Shown piece after piece: positions 28,287 to 29,729 of a stretch of 29,729 nucleotides of DNA. The position numbers and the translations under genes were made by a program. The notes under the pieces were generated by a model that ran no database searches, had not been told where the DNA came from, and saw only the letters and a list, made by a program, of their open reading frames with translations. Each line of letters starts with the position of its first letter. Positions within the stretch are counted from its first letter, which is position 1. Origin of the DNA: VRUE01 sp036376775 (GTDB lineage: Bacteria > Actinomycetota > Thermoleophilia > Solirubrobacterales > 70-9); assembly GCA_036376775.1 (NCBI GenBank), contig DASUZP010000056.1, forward strand, positions 1 through 29,729, read 5' to 3'.

Positions 28287-29729
28287 CTAGGCGGCCGAAG
28301 ATTCCTGCCAGTTGCCGTAGAGGCGCGAGTAGGGGCCGCCGGCCTCGATCAGCTCCTCGTGGGTGCCGGCCTCGGCTATGCGCCCGCGTTCGAGCACGAC
28401 GATCTTGCCGGCGCGGCGGATGGTCGAGAGGCGGTGGGCGATGACGATCGCCGTACGGCCGGCCAGCAGGCGCTCCAGGCCCCGCTCGATCGTCTTCTCG
28501 GTCCGCACGTCGACGTTCGAGGTCGCCTCGTCGAGGATCAGGATGCGGGGTTCGGCCAGCAGCGCGCGGGCGAAGGCGACCAGTTGGCGCTGGCCGGCCG
28601 AGAGCTGGACGCCCCGCTCGCCCACGGCGGTGTCTATTCCTTCGGGCAGCGCCGCGATGAACTCGGTCGCGCCGACGGCAGCCGCTGCAGCTTCGACCTC
28701 GTCCAGGCTTGCCTCCGGTCGGCCGAAGGCGATGTTCTCCCGCACGCTGCCGGAGAAGAGGAACCCCTCCTGGGGGACGATCCCGAGCTGGCGCCGCAGG
28801 GCTTGCTGCTGAACTCCCCGAAGGTCGTGGCCGTCGACCAGCACCCGGCCGCGCTGCGGGTCGTAGAAGCGGGCGACGAGCTTGGCGAAGGTCGACTTGC
28901 CGGCTCCGGTCGTGCCGACCAGGGCCAGGGTCTGCCCAGGCGGCACGTGCAGGTCGACCTCGCGCAGCGCCCAGACATCAGCCGGCGGCTGCTCTGCTCC
29001 CGCTCCCTCGCGCTCGCCATCACCGGCGATCTCGCTCGCTCGCTCCTGCGTCCGCGCCGCCGGGGCGTCCTCATATGAGAACCAGACCCCATCCATCTGG
29101 ATTTCGCCCCTTAACTCGCCCGGGTCGATGGCGCCCGGCGCGTCGACCATGTCGGGCTCGGTGTCGAGCAGCTCGAAGATCTTGTCGAGCGCCGCCATGC
29201 CCTGCTGGTAGGTGGTGTAGAGCTGTGAGAGTTCCTGGATCGGCGAGAAGAAGACCTGCAGGTAGCCGATGAAGGCGACGATCGTGCCGATCTGGATCGC
29301 GTTGTCGATCGCCTGGGTGCCGCCGTAGAGGATGATCGCCGCGGTGCCGGCGGCGGTCAGCAGTTCGATCGCCGGGAAGTAGGAGGCATTGAGGAAGACG
29401 GTCCGCATGTTCGCCTCGCGGTTGGCTTCGTTGAGCTCGGTCATCGCCGCGCCGTGGCGCGCCTCCTGGCCGAAGCTGCGCACGACCCGCACTCCGCTCA
29501 ACGTCTCCTGCAGGTAGGCGGTGACGGCGGCGATCCGCTCGCGCGTTTCCCGGTAGGCGCCGTGGGAGGCGACCCGGAAGACGATGCTGGCGAGGGCGAC
29601 CAGGGGGAAGGTGAGGAAGGTGACCAGAGCCAGCTTGACGTCGAGCAGGAACATGATCGCGACCACGCCGATCAGGGTGAGGCCGCTGGAGAAGAGGGTC
29701 GTCACGCCGCTGGTGAGGAGCTGGTTGAG
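28287..29729 (-). CDS. ABC exporter, fused membrane and ATPase domains, 5' partial
   Basis: This ABC half-transporter has the membrane domain first and the ATPase domain second, as in multidrug/lipid exporters (type IV fold). The frame is open to the window end, and residues beyond the first possible internal start continue the membrane domain, so the real N-terminus is outside. Visible helices include TLIGVVAIMFLLDVKLALVTF and IEYLTAAGTAAIILYG-type segments. The ATPase part has Walker A GTTGAGKST (coded around 28891-28917), signature LSAGQRQL, Walker B ILILDEATSNVD and a switch region AIVIAHRLSTI. A Glu/Ala-rich insert of about 25 residues joins the two parts. Drug, lipid or peptide export are all possible. 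Confidence 0.93.
   Translation of the reverse strand, partial: LNQLLTSGVTTLFSSGLTLIGVVAIMFLLDVKLALVTFLTFPLVALASIVFRVASHGAYRETRERIAAVTAYLQETLSGVRVVRSFGQEARHGAAMTELNEANREANMRTVFLNASYFPAIELLTAAGTAAIILYGGTQAIDNAIQIGTIVAFIGYLQVFFSPIQELSQLYTTYQQGMAALDKIFELLDTEPDMVDAPGAIDPGELRGEIQMDGVWFSYEDAPAARTQERASEIAGDGEREGAGAEQPPADVWALREVDLHVPPGQTLALVGTTGAGKSTFAKLVARFYDPQRGRVLVDGHDLRGVQQQALRRQLGIVPQEGFLFSGSVRENIAFGRPEASLDEVEAAAAAVGATEFIAALPEGIDTAVGERGVQLSAGQRQLVAFARALLAEPRILILDEATSNVDVRTEKTIERGLERLLAGRTAIVIAHRLSTIRRAGKIVVLERGRIAEAGTHEELIEAGGPYSRLYGNWQESSAA

Overview
The window is GC-rich, about two thirds G+C or more by eye. Its gene content suggests a Gram-positive actinobacterium, most likely of the class Thermoleophilia (Solirubrobacter/Conexibacter-like). 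The grounds are lipoproteins with Cys-Gly-rich N-termini, a K+-independent H+-pyrophosphatase, a family-4 uracil-DNA glycosylase, paired TrkA proteins next to APC-type permeases, Rex, and several apparently leaderless promoters. The class is an inference; no rRNA or other phylogenetic marker was examined. The window is almost fully coding, mostly on the + strand, and the first and last genes run off the ends. No phage, IS element, integrase or CRISPR array was seen.

Layout. 1-5328: a sugar ABC import operon with three tandem substrate-binding lipoproteins (the first cut by the window edge), a single-domain ATPase and a permease. 5393-6974 (minus): a ROK sugar kinase, a 38-residue membrane peptide and an unknown protein in one tight operon converging on the transporter. 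7045-9928: a hexapeptide acyltransferase, then panC-panD-panB. 10065-14709: udg, tsaE, a small secreted protein, tsaB, rimI, tsaD, a glutaredoxin-like protein and rex, mostly overlapping, which joins DNA repair, tRNA t6A synthesis and redox sensing. 14726-15883: a YbdK-type glutamate-cysteine ligase-like enzyme. 15955-18042: hppA. 18043-19455: a secreted protein with two PPC-like domains. 19610-20698: an FMN 2-hydroxyacid oxidase. 20723-26128: two APC permeases with C-terminal USP-like domains, a small membrane protein between them, and two TrkA proteins, a probable K+ uptake and regulation block. 26128-27360: an FAD/NAD reductase. 27369-27439: tRNA-Gln(CUG). 27507-28223: an acidic lipoprotein. 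28287-29729 (minus): an ABC exporter, incomplete.

The least ordinary content is non-coding. Seven strongly palindromic elements of about 45-125 bp sit at or across gene 3' ends. Two of them (18056-18176 and 19467-19589) are clearly the same nested inverted-repeat element in opposite orientation, with matched base changes in both arms that preserve pairing. Two others (5344-5390 and 28240-28286) are 47-bp copies of one hairpin lying between convergent genes. A third nested element (9929-10041) looks distantly related to the first pair. Other oddities are a tsaB with no ATG/GTG/TTG start, a secreted-protein gene whose 5' end lies inside one of the elements, a sliding-clamp-like motif at the end of the glycosylase, and a strong preference for GAA glutamate codons in two of the lipoproteins examined.
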